This document shows positions 47,564 through 59,887 of a stretch of 64,000 nucleotides of DNA, one piece after another. The position numbers and the translations under genes are program-made. The DNA is taken from assembly GCA_022702705.1 (NCBI GenBank), contig CM040434.1, positions 23,540,001-23,604,000 of the forward strand, in the 5' to 3' direction. Source of the DNA: Papilionanthe hookeriana x Papilionanthe teres. Taxonomy: Eukaryota; Streptophyta; Magnoliopsida; Asparagales; Orchidaceae. A model generated the notes under the pieces. That model made no database searches. It was not told the DNA's origin and saw nothing but the letters and a program-made list of their open reading frames with translations. Every line of letters starts with the position of its first letter. Position 1 is the stretch's first letter.

Positions 47564-48427
47564 TCATTCTTTCTCAGAACTATCATCAACTCTAAGATCT
47601 CCTATTGATTGAGTGCAAACAGATTGTAGAATGGACGAAACGGAAATTCTTTAATCGAATACCCTTCAATCAATCCTTTCATTTTCATAAATCGCATCAA
47701 ACTTCCTTCAAGATATCTAGAATGATCAAAGTGCTTATTCATTCTCCAATCCAAATGATCAAAGAAATCAGATAGATTGTTGATTGCATTCATTAGGTGT
47801 TGCACTTCTCCAATTTCTCAATTTCATCAAGATGATCAGTGAACTTTTAGGAAAGTAAGGAGGAATAGGTGTGACCTCAGAGATGGTTGATCTTCAATAA
47901 TGCTCATGTCATTCATATCACCAATTGCCTGGTTAATATATGCATCTGCTGGGTCTATAGGCTTTCAAGGTAGAAGCACTCTTTCCCAGTTCTCATATGG
48001 CACTTGTGATTGACTGCAGAGGAGAAATATGGTGGAAGGATTTCCAAGCCCATACTTAGATCCATGAATGATCAATCCCAAACAGATTTAACAATTATTT
48101 AACCAACATCAATAGGAATCCCCATTTAAATATAGTAGTTCAGAATACCACACTCCTTAGTTACTCTACTGATTTTCATTGTTGGGAGTAATTTTGCACA
48201 TATGAAATAATGTAAGTATTTTGACCTAGGATTTAGCGGTGTGGTCAAGAAACTTACATAACTCCTATCTCATATTTCCCATTAATCACCTTCATCCATC
48301 AAATATCTATATATACCATTCATATTGTCCTTCATCGGGACAAAATTTAAATAGTGGCAGATTGACACATTCTCAATCATGTATAAATCATTAATCTTTG
48401 CAAGAGTAAATGTGACAAACCTACCTC
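47564..48427 (-). pseudogene. Accessory ORF A of H2, 5'-interrupted
   Basis: The counterpart of 23603-24623. The C-terminal 67 codons are open (47602-47805: MQHLMNAINNLSDFFDHLDW...), ending DDSSEKE and TGA at 47564. Upstream pieces match NPSTIFLLCSQSQVPYENWE and the segment around NDLYMIENV. The N-terminus is cut at 48427 by the insertion of G7. Confidence 0.75.
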
Positions 48428-48647
48428 TGTTGACCTCATTTTTGGTGAGGTCTGATTTCTCTTTCCTTAGTGCTTAGGATCTAGCCACGGGTTTTCCCTT
48501 TGACTATCCTAAAGGATTAGAAATGGGACCCACCACTTAGAAATTCAAACACCTCTTAACTTTTCTTGAACCCCACACAAATGACCAAAAACCTCCAAGC
48601 CCCTTTGGAAGGTTAAAAGTCAAATGTGGAGGTTCAAGGATGAGTTC
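48428..48647 (+). repeat. G7: first 220 bp of a family-G LTR, interrupted by element I
   Basis: Starts TGTTGACCTCATTTTTGGTG with the terminal hairpin at 48432-48452 and matches G4 (minus) through GGATCTAGCC, TTTGACTATCCTAAAGGA and GGATGAGTTC. It stops at AGTTC where the LTR of element I (TGACCCGACCC) begins. The flank before it is ACCTC (48423-48427). Confidence 0.8.
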
Positions 48648-50855
48648 TGACCCGACCCGCAATAAGGCAGTAATATTCGCTTCCAAAAGATGGCAAAAAA
48701 CTTGACCCAATTTATAAATAGCGGCTAGTGTATAAAATCAAAATGTTGAAAAATTTTAGAAAATATTTTACACACTAGGGGTACTACGCAAGTATACGTA
48801 TCGTTTCAAGTAATATAGGGTTTTCTTTTATAATCCTAGTATCGATCCCACAGAGAAGCGAGGTAAGAAATCCTTTAGGCTAATTCCAGTCTATTTCTGT
48901 AAGGCATAAATTTGGAATGTCGATTAAAATGAGTTTTCTAATAACTAATCCTAAATTAAATTTTTAAATAAAAAGATAACTTATGGATAAATTGGTTTGG
49001 AGAAATTCAAGATATTAAAAATTACCTTTCTCTTGCAATTACATAGATAATGTGTTAGAAAGATATGCTTAGAATTAATGTAGTAGCACCAAATAGAAGC
49101 ATTCCTATTCTTTACCCTTTGGTCCAGGCATAAAGAACATTGGCTAATCTATAGATTGGTTCAGGATGTTTTATTAGTAGAATGGGTTAATCTAGGCTCA
49201 CACTACTAGATGTACAAGGGTGGCTATGGTCGGCCCTACTAGTGACCCGTTCCCTTTCTATAGATCAAATTATTAGAATTTTGTCTGTCACTCTAAAAAC
49301 TAATCAATTCTACGCCCAATAAACAATATCTCCCTATTTATTTGCACTTCACCTTGAATAACCCGCACAAGGCCTTCGACTACCCAAGTATTCATGTGAT
49401 ATCTACTAGTTAAAAATTCATCTCCTTCTAGGTCTCAGAATTCTTCAACAGGTTTTAACAATACAAGTGATCAATTTATAAAGTAAATGAAGATCTAGTA
49501 TGAATATCATCCCCATAATTTAATAAGAGAATATCTAAGCAAATCTTAATTCCTAAACATGCATCTATGTTATTACAAAATAAAAGTAAATGAAAATAAT
49601 GGAATAAGAAGTAAAAGAATTGATAGAACTATATAATAAATTAAGTGTCAACAAGGAACTTATTTCATTAGTATTCTATTATATTTATGCAACTATCTGT
49701 CACCTAGAAGCATCTAATAGATAATTCTATCCTAAAAATGATCTTCCTACGCATGCCACTACTTCACATTAAAAGAAAGAGTAAAGGAAATCACTTACGA
49801 AACATGGATAATTCACGACAGAAAACTTGGTTTAAAACAAATAAAATCCACTAGAAAGTGTTTACAGCAATTACAAGAGAATGAAGAACGCAATACTTAG
49901 CTTTATCCTTCTCAAAGAAAGAAGAAGATCTCTCCACCAAAGTTTCCCACTGATCCATGCGACGCTCGTACATCCCTTACATAAATATCTCAAAATCCCT
50001 CACCAATCTCTCCATAAGATGTAAAAATCTACATCTTCATAACTCTAAATGACTAAAATGACTAAGCGGGAAGAAAGAGACTATAGGGTGCGATTTTTTC
50101 TGAAGGAGTGGCCTCCTATTTATAGGCTTCAAGGGTTGCCTCAAAGCACCTCTTCAAAATGTGTCCATGTTCAATAAATCTTCTAGAAACCAACTCTGGC
50201 GCCTAGGCGCCAGACTCCATGCCCGAACAGTCGCACCCCTTCACTTTGGGTCGCACCTCTTCGTGATTTAAACCGCTCCAATGTGTCTAGATTCATTGTA
50301 TCACATGTCCTATATATTAGGAATAACTTATAGGCTTCTAGAAGGTCTAGAAACTACTTAACATCGTCAAAATAACTCCCAAAGTCGTCAAAATCCCGTC
50401 CAATAACCTTTTCTGGATGATTCTGGCACCTAGGGGCCGGGTTTTGGCGCCTAGCCGCCACCCTGTGCGCAGCTCCACCATTTTGCTTCGCTTGGCTCCG
50501 TTTCAACTTGGTTTCGCCCCATTTCAGTTGCGTTGCGTTCCTAACATCTTCACCTACAAGATAGACATAAAAAAACATTTCTCAAAAGTATAATTTCATC
50601 TAAAAAACATGTGAGAAATATAAAAGATATTAAACATAGAAAGACATATCAATATGTACTAAGTTAAAATCTTCTTCCTTTGCTTATTTTGGCTCAAAAT
50701 TGCATAGTTTTTGCTTCATTTTCTATAAAATCATATTTTTATACTTAAAGACAAAAATATGAAAAATTAATTCCTTTATAGTGTAATATCATTAAAAATG
50801 TGCATAAAATGAGCATGAAATCTATACTAAAAATAGGTACTTTTTTCTTGGATCA
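48648..50855 (-). repeat. Element I 3' LTR, 2208 bp
   Basis: Minus strand TGATCCAAGAAAAAAGTACC...GCGGGTCGGGTCA. It contains the Athila U5-like ATCGATACTAGG and ACGATACGTATACTTGCGTA, and GC-rich palindromes, notably the perfect 18-bp CTGGCGCCTAGGCGCCAG (50196-50213). No ORF. Confidence 0.88.
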
Positions 50856-52738
50856 AAATCCCCCAAACTTAAATGTTACTTGTCCTCAAGTAACACTATA
50901 ATCATTAAAAACCACATAAGCAAATCATGTGTATGAGTTTCTTTAGGAGTTTCTAAAATTTTGTTCTAGAAATATAGTAGTCTAATTTAGAAAAAGTTTT
51001 AGTAAATGAGACCAATTTAAAGTTTAGAAATCTCTTAGATGAAAGAGTATGAAAATATGTGTTGCTATCTAATTCGGAAATGCTTGTAAATTTTTCAAAA
51101 TATAGGGGTTAGGCATTTTATTTTCTTTACTTAAAAATCTTTATTAAAAATAATTATACTAACTATATTATATTTTAAAGCTTAAGATTTTCTCAAATCT
51201 TATACTTTAAAAAGCTCAGGTGTGGAACCAATTTTTGATTAGGCTTTTTAATCCTCAAGCTTCTCCTTCCTTTTTCACATAATATACTCTTTTTTTCTTT
51301 TATTTTTATTTTATTTTCTTTCTTTTTCTCTTTTTTTTTTAGGCAAGGATTGCTATATCTGGATAGGCCTTTAATAATTTTGAATTCCACCCTTCCTTTC
51401 CTAAAGCATAAGGTAGATATATATCTTTTACTTAGAAATATAATAACAGTTTTGAGAATTATTTTTCAATAAAAGAAATTTAAATATTGAAACAAAAGTC
51501 TAGTCCTTCTATTTTTCTAAAAATATAACTTTTCTTACTAAAGATGGTTACACAATATTTATCATTTCTTCACTAAGAAAAATTAACTTTAAATTTTTCA
51601 TCACTACTATAAATTTTAACTAAATTCTCTTACTTATTTCTATATTCAAAATTTTATTTCCCTAATATAACTTTATACACATAATTATTTTTCAATCAAA
51701 ATCAAATTTATTTATAGCAGTTTTGAGGACAAATAAAATTTAAGTTTTTGAAAATTGTTTTTCATTCCCCCCAAACATGAATTTTTTAAAATATTTTGCA
51801 ATTAATTCCATAAAATGTAGGAGGAAGAAAAATAAAAGTTAAATCTACTAACTACTACAACATCCTATCAAATTTAAACACATGCATAATCAGGATAAAA
51901 TGATTGCAGGAGAAGGTAAATCTAGCCTAAAACATGTGTACAATAATATTAAACTAAAAAGAAAGTATACTAACTTTAAAATATATTTTTCTTCCTACCC
52001 CCAAACTTGAATTTGAATACGTATAGCATTCAGCACAGAAAATATAAGCAGGAAGAAAAATAATTCAGAAATTCTATCTACCACAATTGTCTATCAATAA
52101 CATCTACATGTATCCATCAGGACAGAATAATTTGCAACGGAAAGTAAATCTAAACTAACATGCTAGAATTAAATTAAAGAAATGTTAAATAAGCATGAAA
52201 AACATCGGCATGAGAAAATATATTTAAGTGTTCTTCAAATCTCTAAATGGTTTCAACACAAACACAAATACAAACACACAAACTAAAATATCTAGACTCG
52301 CAGATTCATACACAAATATCAATTGAGGTTAATTTGATCTCCTTTTCTACTCACATTTTCCCTCATTATTTTTAATTTCTAACGGAAGAAACTACACTAA
52401 TAACGTGGGTGTATTAATAAAAGTAGTGCATTTCATCTATATTTTGTTTACTAAATAAGTTTGCGACCTTACTCAGTAAAAACAAAGTCAGCTAAAGGAA
52501 GTAACAGAGTTGACATGGAGTGGTCCAAGTCTAAACTCTACATGCTTTAAGGTAATCCTCAGCTCCAGTTGAGAACTGAGTTATAACAGACTCGTCAGCC
52601 TACTACCACAAGAAGTCATATACAAATTTAGTCAAGACCAAGACATAACCTCACAAATCTAATCTGCACTAAAGCAAACTCAAAACATAAACATAAACAA
52701 TCATGACTCTCAAGCACACTAAATCAAAGTACATTGAT
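50856..52738 (-). other. Element I 3' non-coding region
   Basis: Polypurine tract AAGTTTGGGGGATTT at 50856-50870, preceded on the minus strand by CTTGAGGACAAGTAACATTT as in H1. Further tracts lie at 51765-51780 and 51991-52010. The conserved purine block (51226-51404) is shared with H1 and H2. No Transposase_32-like ORF is present, unlike H. Confidence 0.75.
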
Positions 52739-53009
52739 AACTATGGGTTGCCTCCCATATAGCGCTCGGTTTTAACATCACGGGCCCGACAAATGATTCC
52801 ACCTGGATCAAAATTCTAATTAAGTAATCCTCGGTCAACCGCCCAATCATTTCCAGATCCAAGAATTTCTATAAAATCATCAAATTTTAATTTTTCATTT
52901 AGCTCTTCATATTCAGTTTGATTTATATAATTGTTCCTCATATTTCTTTCTAGATCCAATAATCTTCTATTGATTTAATGAATTTGCATATTAATATCAT
53001 CCTTGAAAT
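52739..53009 (-). pseudogene. End-of-pol region of element I with a short charged reading frame
   Basis: After the stop at 53010 the minus strand continues as short charged frames (RRLLDLERNMRNNYINQTEY, then EELNEKLKFDDFIEILGSGN), followed by the Athila end-of-pol motif (GTCGGGCCCGTGATGTTAAA, GGGAGGCAACCC). It resembles no reverse transcriptase or integrase. Confidence 0.5.
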
Positions 53010-54199
53010 TTATAAGAAATGGATCTTTAAAGACACTTCAATATCTCCCAAATTTTGGATTGGATTCTCTTTAAATAATTCAGATTCAAGATGAAATTCT
53101 TCTATATTACTCTTCTGTTTCAAATTATCTTCCAATTCTTCCCCTTTATAATTATTAAATGATGGAGGATCTATCTTAGTTGAGGAAATAGGTTTTTCTA
53201 ATTCCTTAGGAATTTCTTCCAATGGTCTTCCAATATCCTTATCCTCTTTTCTCAACTCAAAGTTCTTTTGAAATATATCCTCAAATTCTCTTCCAAATCT
53301 TAGTTCAATAATTTTATCATGTTCATCATTCAATTCAAGTTTTTCTTGTGATTGAGTCGAATCCAAAGATATAAAGACTGGTTGTGTAGATGAATTCCCT
53401 AAATAGGTAAGCTTTAAAATTGTATGAGGTACATCCATCTTAAGTTCATGAGATTTTTCAATAGTAGGAATTAAAAGTTTACTATTTTTGGTGACGTCCA
53501 TCATTTCACACCTCTCTTGAACATACATACAGTCTTCTTTAAATAACATTTTTGAATCATCATGAAAATCCATTCCGACCTCATCTGTTATCTTACTCTC
53601 AAAACTTTCTTGGAAATGGTTTTTATTTAGATAATCAATTTCATCCATCCAAAAACAATCATCAATTTTCTCAACTAGATGTTTCATAGTCTTTAATACA
53701 TCAAAAGTTACTTCCTGGTCATTAATATTTATACTCAACTTTTCTTTTTGCACATCTATCATAGCTTGTCCAGTAACAAGGAAAGCTCTCCTTAAAATAA
53801 TTGGAATTTCTTTATCTCCTCCATATCTAATACAATAAATTCCACAGGAAAGATAAACTTATCCACTTTAACAAGCACGTCTTCTATAACTCCATTTGGA
53901 TAAATGTTAGATCGATTAGCTAACATAAGGGTTACAGTAGTGGGAGAAATATCGACTTAACCTATCCTTCTAAATATAGATAGAGGCATCACATTAATGC
54001 TCACTCCTAAATCACATAAAGCTTTTCCATATAATCTTTTTCCAATTGCACAAGGAATTGTAAAGCTACAAGGATCATTAAGTTTCTGAGGAAAATTTTT
54101 CTGAAGTATAGCGCTGAACTCCTCATTTAGTGCAACTGTCTCACAATCCCCAAATTTCCTTTTATTGTTTAAACTTTGCATAACTTGGCCTCTGTTCCA
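53010..54199 (-). pseudogene. Aspartic protease and linker of element I
   Basis: KRKFGDCETVALNEEFSAIL, then GKALCDLGVSINVMPLSIFR, is the Athila-type retropepsin. DLG replaces the usual DTG/DSG, as is normal in this group. It continues through ISPTTVTLMLANRSNIYPNG and VEFIVLDME to GQAMIDVQKEKLSININDQE, the part before reverse transcriptase. From 53762 the frame is open for 250 codons, unusually long for this window: acidic, Lys/Glu-rich, with EELEDNLKQKSNIEEFHLES near the end. It stops at 53010 without any RT motif. A TAA and a frameshift between about 53760 and 53960 split it from the protease frame. The protease would mature Gag; the long linker has no assigned role. Confidence 0.8.
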
Positions 54200-55817
54200 A
54201 AGCTTCAGTGAAAGGAATATTTATCGTTAACTTCTTAAGTACTTTCATGAACTTTGAAAATTTCTTATCCAACTCATACTGTTTAAGTCTTTGAGGAAAT
54301 GGAGGTGGTGGTCTTTCTAAATTGATTTTAGTTGGAGATATTAATTTTTATAGATCCTTAGAAACATGTTCTTCAGGTGTTTTAGTTTCCTTTGTGTCTC
54401 TCACAACTTCTTTCTCTTTTTTATCCACTTCCTCTATCTCTCTTCCACTTTTTAAATGGACAGCTTCTACTTGTTCATTAGTGTTCTCTTTAGGGTTGAT
54501 CTCAATTTTGCTTGGAAGTGTTCCTTGGGGTCTACTGCTTTGTGAATTAACAATTTGTCCCAATTGATTCTCTATGTTTATAATCACAGCATTTTGATTT
54601 TGCAACTGGTTTCCCACTTTCAATACCACTTCTTCCATAGACATCTCCTTATCCTCAAATTGTTGATCATTGTTAGAGTTCGGTGGATATGAAGGTCTAT
54701 AGTTTGTGTTCCCCTGATTATTCCAACTTCCAATAGGATTTGCATGATTATTTTCCCATTTTTGGTTTCCACCATCAGTAGTATGATTCCAGTTAAATTT
54801 AGGATGATTCTCCCAACCTGGGTTGTAAAAGTTAGAATATAGGTTGTTTGTGGTATTTAAAGTTTCATATGATAAGTTAGAATCAATCATATTCCCTAAT
54901 GAACTTTCCTCACTTACTTGAGTAAATTGAGACTGGTTCATTCCAAATTGGTCCAACTTCCTTGATATTTCGCAACCCGAGATGCAAGAATTGCAATCGC
55001 ATCTATATCATGAACACTCGGCTACCTTTTTAGGATTTACCCTTGCGAGAGGGCCATTCGAATTCATTTATAGTCATTTCTTCAATTAACGCATATGCTT
55101 CATCGAATGATTTTGACATTAACGATCCACCAAGTGACGATGTCAATTATAAACTTAAGGGATCCTACTAACCCATTGTAAAAAGTTTCAATGATTAACC
55201 AATTAGGCAGAGCATGGTGTGGACACTTTCTTAGGAGTTCCTTATATCTTTCCCAGGCTTCGTATATTGATTTCCCTCCATATTGACAAGATGAGATAAT
55301 ATTGTTTCTAAGTTTAGCTGTCCTTGAAGGTGGAAAATACTTAGCTAGGAATTTCTGAGTTAACTCTTCCCAATTTTTAATAGAACCAGGTGCTAATGAG
55401 CATAACCACATTTTAGCCTTATCTCTTAGTGAGAAAGGAAAAAACCTTAGTCTAATAGCATCTCTAACATGCTGTTATAACTAAATGTAGCACAAAGTTC
55501 TAGAAAACATGATAAGAGTAAATAGGGATCCTCCAAAGGAGTTCCCCTAAACTAGTTGTTCTGCACAAGTTGGATAATCTCAGGATTTATTTCAAACGAG
55601 TCAGCTTCTACGACAGTGTTTTGTATACTTGAGTGAATTTCATCTATCGTAGAATTTTCATAATCCCTCAATGAAGTATGATGATTTTCTAAGTTATTAT
55701 CTTAAAAGTTTTCTATTTCCTTTTCTAGTTTTTCGAGTCTCTTCTATTTTTTTAATTTTTCCATTTTTCTAACTCGAGATCATAAGGCACAAGTCCTTTA
55801 AATCCTTTGTTTCGCAT
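54200..55817 (-). pseudogene. Gag of element I
   Basis: The start near 55817 gives MRNKGFKGLVPYDLELEKW, matching the LVPYDPEIE-type Athila Gag start. After several shifts comes the Retrotrans_gag core MWLCSLAPGSIKNWEELTQK, FLAKYFPPSRTAKLRN, YEAWERYKELLRKCPHHALP and IETFYNGL (55100-55411). An open frame of 202 codons (54348-54956) covers the Asn/Gln-rich NPGWENHPKFNWN part, VGNQLQNQNAVIINIENQLG and RPQGTLPSKIEINPKENTNE. No CCHC zinc knuckle is seen, as usual for this lineage. It forms the particle shell. Stops and shifts inactivate it. Confidence 0.88.
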
Positions 55818-55997
55818 ATAGAGCACAACAAATAGTACATTAACAATTAAACAAATAATAGATAAAATATATTCAACACAACCAAACATTTTCACGAACA
55901 TCTTATTTTTCACACAAACAGTTTTTCTGAAACTACAATTTTCCAAGTCTAAACCTAATTATTTCAACTAAAATTCTCCTAAAGTTCTTACCGAAGC

Positions 55998-56017
55998 TTC
56001 CCTGGCAACGACGTCAA
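55998..56017 (-). other. Primer binding site of element I
   Basis: Minus strand TTGACGTCGTTGCCAGGGAA, five bases after the 5' LTR end. It matches the Athila site TGGCGCCGTTGCCGGGGA except for CpG-type C-to-T decay. Confidence 0.8.
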
Positions 56018-56022
56018 AAACT

Positions 56023-57769
56023 TGACTCGACCCGCAATAACGCAGTAATATTCACTTCCAAAAGATGGCAAAAAAATTGACCCAATTTATAATTAGCGGC
56101 TAGTGTATAAAATCAAAATGTTGTAAAATTTTAGAAAATATTTTACACACTAGGGGTACTACGCAAGTATACGTATCATTTCAACTAAATAGGGTTTTCT
56201 TTTATAAACCCAATATCGATCCCACAGAGAAGCGAGGTAAGAAATCCTTTAGGCTAATTCCAGTCTATTTTTGTAAGGCATAAATTTGGAATTTCGATTA
56301 AAATGAGTTTTCTAATAAGTAATCCTAAATTAAATTCTTAAATAAAAAGATAATTTATGGATAAATTGGTTTGGAGAAATTCGAGATATTAAAATTACCT
56401 TTCTCTTGCAATTACATAGATAATGTGTAAGAAAGATATGCTTAGAATTGATGTAGTAGTGCCAAATAGAAACATTCCTATTCTTTACCCTTTGGTCCAG
56501 GCATAAAGAAAATTGGCTAATCTATAGATCGGTTCAGGATGTTTTATTAGTAGAATAGGTTAATCTAGGCTCACACTACTAGATGTCCAAGGGTGGCTAT
56601 GGTCGGCCCTACCAGTGACCCGTTCCCTTTCTATAGGTCAAATTATTAGAATTTAGTCTGTCACTCTAAAAACTAATCAATTCTGCGCCCAATATACAAT
56701 ATCTCCCTATTTATTTGCACTTCACCTTGAATAACCCGCACAAGGCCTTCAGCTACCCAAGGATTCATGTGATATCTACTAGTTAAGAATTCATCTCCTT
56801 CTAGGTCTCAGAATTCTTCAATTGGTTTTAACAATACAAGTGATCAATTTGTAAAGTAAATGAAGATCTGGTATGAATATCATCACCATAATTTAATAAG
56901 AGAATATCTAAGCAAATCTTAACTCCTAAACATGCATCTATGTTATTACAAAATAAAAGTAAATGAAAATAATGGCATAAGAAGTAAAAGAATTGATAGA
57001 ACTATATAATAAATTAAGTGTCAACAAGGAACTTATTTCATTAGTATTCTATTATATTTATGCAACTATATGTCACCTAGAATCATCTACTAGATAATTC
57101 TATCCTAAAAATGATTTTCCTACGCATGCCACTACTTCACATTAAAAGAAAGAGTAAAGGAAATGACTTACGAAACATGGATAATTCACGACAGAAAACT
57201 TGGTTTAAACAAATAAAATCCATTAGAAAGTGTTTACAACAATTACAAGAGAATGAAGAACACAATACTTAGCTTTTTCCTTCTCAAAGAAAGAAGAAGA
57301 TTTCTCCACCAAAGTTTCCTACTGATACATGCGAAGCTCGTACATCCCTTACATAAATATCTCAAAATCCCTCACCAATCTCTCCATAAGATGTAAAAAT
57401 TACATCTTCATAACTCTAAATGACTAAAATAACAAGGGGGAAGAAAGAGACTATATGGTGCGATTTTCTCTAAAGGAGTGACCTCCTATTTATAGGCTTC
57501 AAGGGTTGCCTCAAGGCACCTCTTCAAAATGTGTCCATGTTTAATGAATCTTCTAGAAACCAACTCTGACGCCTAGGCACCAGGATCTGGCGCCTAGGCG
57601 TCGGACTCCGTGCCCGAACAGTCGCACCCCTTCACTTTGGGTGGCACCTCTTCATGATTTAAACCGCTCCAATGTGTCTAGATTCATTGTATCACATGTC
57701 CTATATAATAGGAATAACTTCCAGGCTTCTAGAAGGTCTAGAAACTACTTAACACCATCAAAATAACTC
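56023..57769 (-). repeat. Element I 5' LTR, cut by G5
   Basis: Matches 48648-50394 of the 3' LTR. At 57769 (CAAAATAACTC) it jumps to TGTCGGCA of G5, whereas the other LTR continues CCAAAGTCG for another ~460 bp. The palindromic site is doubled here: CTGACGCCTAGGCACCAG then CTGGCGCCTAGGCGTCGG. Confidence 0.85.
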
Positions 57770-58095
57770 TGTCGGCACTATTTTTAGGTTGTGTGGTATT
57801 TTGAAAAGGGGTCGCCTAACAGAAGTTGTCGGCGAATTTTTTTAATTTAATTTAAATAAATAATTTTAAAAGTAGTATTTGATTTTGGAAATAATTTTAA
57901 ATTTGAATATTTTTAAGATATGAAATCAAACTGATCTCACATCCCGAATAGTTTACATAAACGAGCACCGCACCACAAACTATGTATCTATCCCTAAGGA
58001 CAGACACACTGCTTGATGGTGGGGCTCGATTAAATAAACTAGAAGATTTGTGATATCCGTTTGGTCTGCGAACAAATTTTATAAGCCGACAAATT

Positions 58096-58175
58096 CCCCG
58101 CTTAATATGAAAGTATTAAACGGGGTTTATATTACTCAGGTTCTTTAAAATTCCTATAAGGGCAAGCCCCTATAG
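58096..58175. other. Stem-loops B and A of family G (G5 copy)
   Basis: Stem-loop B at 58096-58125 (CCCCGCTTAAT/ATTAAACGGGG in plus reading, with one G-T-type pair) and a near-perfect stem-loop A at 58154-58175. Confidence 0.7.
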
Positions 58176-59887
58176 TTAATTACATCTTAAGTGACGGGAA
58201 TCACCTAAGAAAACTCTCAATAATAATCAATAATTCTGCTCTCAAGAATTTCAAAGTTTAAGTTTTCAAAGGATTGAATTTTGGAATTTCAATAGGGAAT
58301 GGATCAAGTTTGGAACATTTTGTTTTGAGAATTCAAAGGAAGAAAGGTAGGGAAATTACGGATCCGAAGCGAACTTCGGTAATTTCCCGACTATCCTATT
58401 GTTTAGCTTGAATTTAGGAAAGTCCTAATGTCTATTTAATGTTTTGATTTTGTCAATTTTAATTAATTATCGCTTATATTTATATGATAAAATCATACAA
58501 ATAAGCCTCGAAGATGTGAGGGTTTATGTCGTATCGGACGATCGCCTCGGAATCCTAAGACCGGTTAGGGCTTAATTTGCAATGCAAATGCCTAACGAAG
58601 AGTTGAGGATTTATGTTGCACTAGACAAACTACCTCGAAATCCTATGGCTTTGTTGTTTAATTCTAAGACGGTTTCTTCGATGACGATTCGAGTTTTGTT
58701 GACTACGATGGCCGTGCTCGCCCACCATGCTCCGAGCTCCTTGTTGTTGCGGGGTTTAGTTTTAGAAGTCATAAATCGGGAGATGAGAAAAGTGTTTTGG
58801 TTTAGAGAGAATCTTAATTTCCAAGTGTTTTTCGTGTTTTAATTAAAACAAATCTTAAAGTTGATTATAACGACACCGGTTAAGATCCCACGGTTCCATC
58901 CTTCCGGCATCATTATTTTTATCGGATTCACTTAGTCCAGATGAATTTGCTAAACTCAACTAAATGAGTTCCACACTTTCATTTAGACCGTGGAAATCCC
59001 GTTAGCAACACGTAGGTTACATCATCCGAGGTATTCCCGATCATCCAACAGGACGTTTTAATTTAGTTGTAATTGTAGTTTTGTGTTCCGTTTGTGATTA
59101 AATTTTGAGTTGTTTTATATTTTGAAATGTTGTGGCGGTGAATTTTATCTTGCAATGACTTTTAGTTTAGTTTTGGTTTCAGTTTTAGGGACTATCCTAA
59201 AGGTGTGGGTTTCCATGCAACAGTTGTTTATCATGCAAGAAAAAAAAAGTAAGTGCGATGCGATTAAATAAATTGCGATAATGTAAATTGCAAGAAAGTA
59301 AATTGCAATAAAATAAAAGCGTACCTGGAGGGTCTTCCCGTCATCCCAAGCTGCACTTAAAACACAATTAGAATATTTAAACAAGTTCCTAGGTAAAGCT
59401 AAGGGAAGAGTTACAGTTTTATACCAAATTCCTAATCCTATAGCTAGTCATTTCCTATGACGTCTAGGTTTCTTGTATCTTGGTTTGAGGATGATTTTCT
59501 TCATCAAAGAACAATTAAGTTCAATTTTTCTTATGAACATCCTATCATATTGAGGAAGTGCTTAAGGCAAATCTTAAACATCTTTTCAATATTTCTAGGA
59601 TTGTTTTAAGTCCAAATGAATTCAATTATACAAATGAATTAATCGTCCGAGGTTTAGTTAAGTTTTGTTGTTATCTTACTCAGTGAACGAGGATATTTGA
59701 ATGTCCTATAAGTGAAGTAACATTTCATTTAATGTTCTGTTTAGGAGTTATGACAACTAAAGCTTTCGAGGGTAAATTGATATTCAAATAGTTTGTGATT
59801 TAGTTTAAATTCAATTAATGGGTTTAAATTTGGAATAGTGTTCAAGTTGCTTTATATTTAATTTACTTTCTGTTTTAGGTGATGTTA

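Larger units (their letters stand above)
42647..48427 (-). mobile_element. H2: Athila-like retrotransposon, minus strand, interrupted by G7
   Basis: Same family as H1, opposite orientation. It has a 3' LTR (42647-44286), polypurine tracts, accessory ORF B (45611-46704) and most of accessory ORF A (47564-48427). At 48428 the sequence switches mid-ORF to TGTTGACCTCA, the start of G7. The remainder (integrase, pol, gag, 5' LTR) should lie to the right, beyond the nested insertions and outside this window. Confidence 0.85.
48648..57769 (-). mobile_element. I: Athila-like element with gag-protease but no RT/integrase
   Basis: In minus order: 5' LTR (57769 down to 56023, cut by G5), primer site (55998-56017), gag (from 55817), protease and linker (to 53010), end-of-pol motif (52739-52790), a ~1.9-kb non-coding region with three polypurine-like tracts, and a 3' LTR (50855 down to 48648). 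The LTRs share TGA...TCA termini and are about 95% alike by eye. Reverse transcriptase, RNase H and integrase (normally ~2.5 kb) are absent between 53010 and 52790. It could have moved only with enzymes from another element. The left flank is AGTTC, within G7. Confidence 0.85.
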
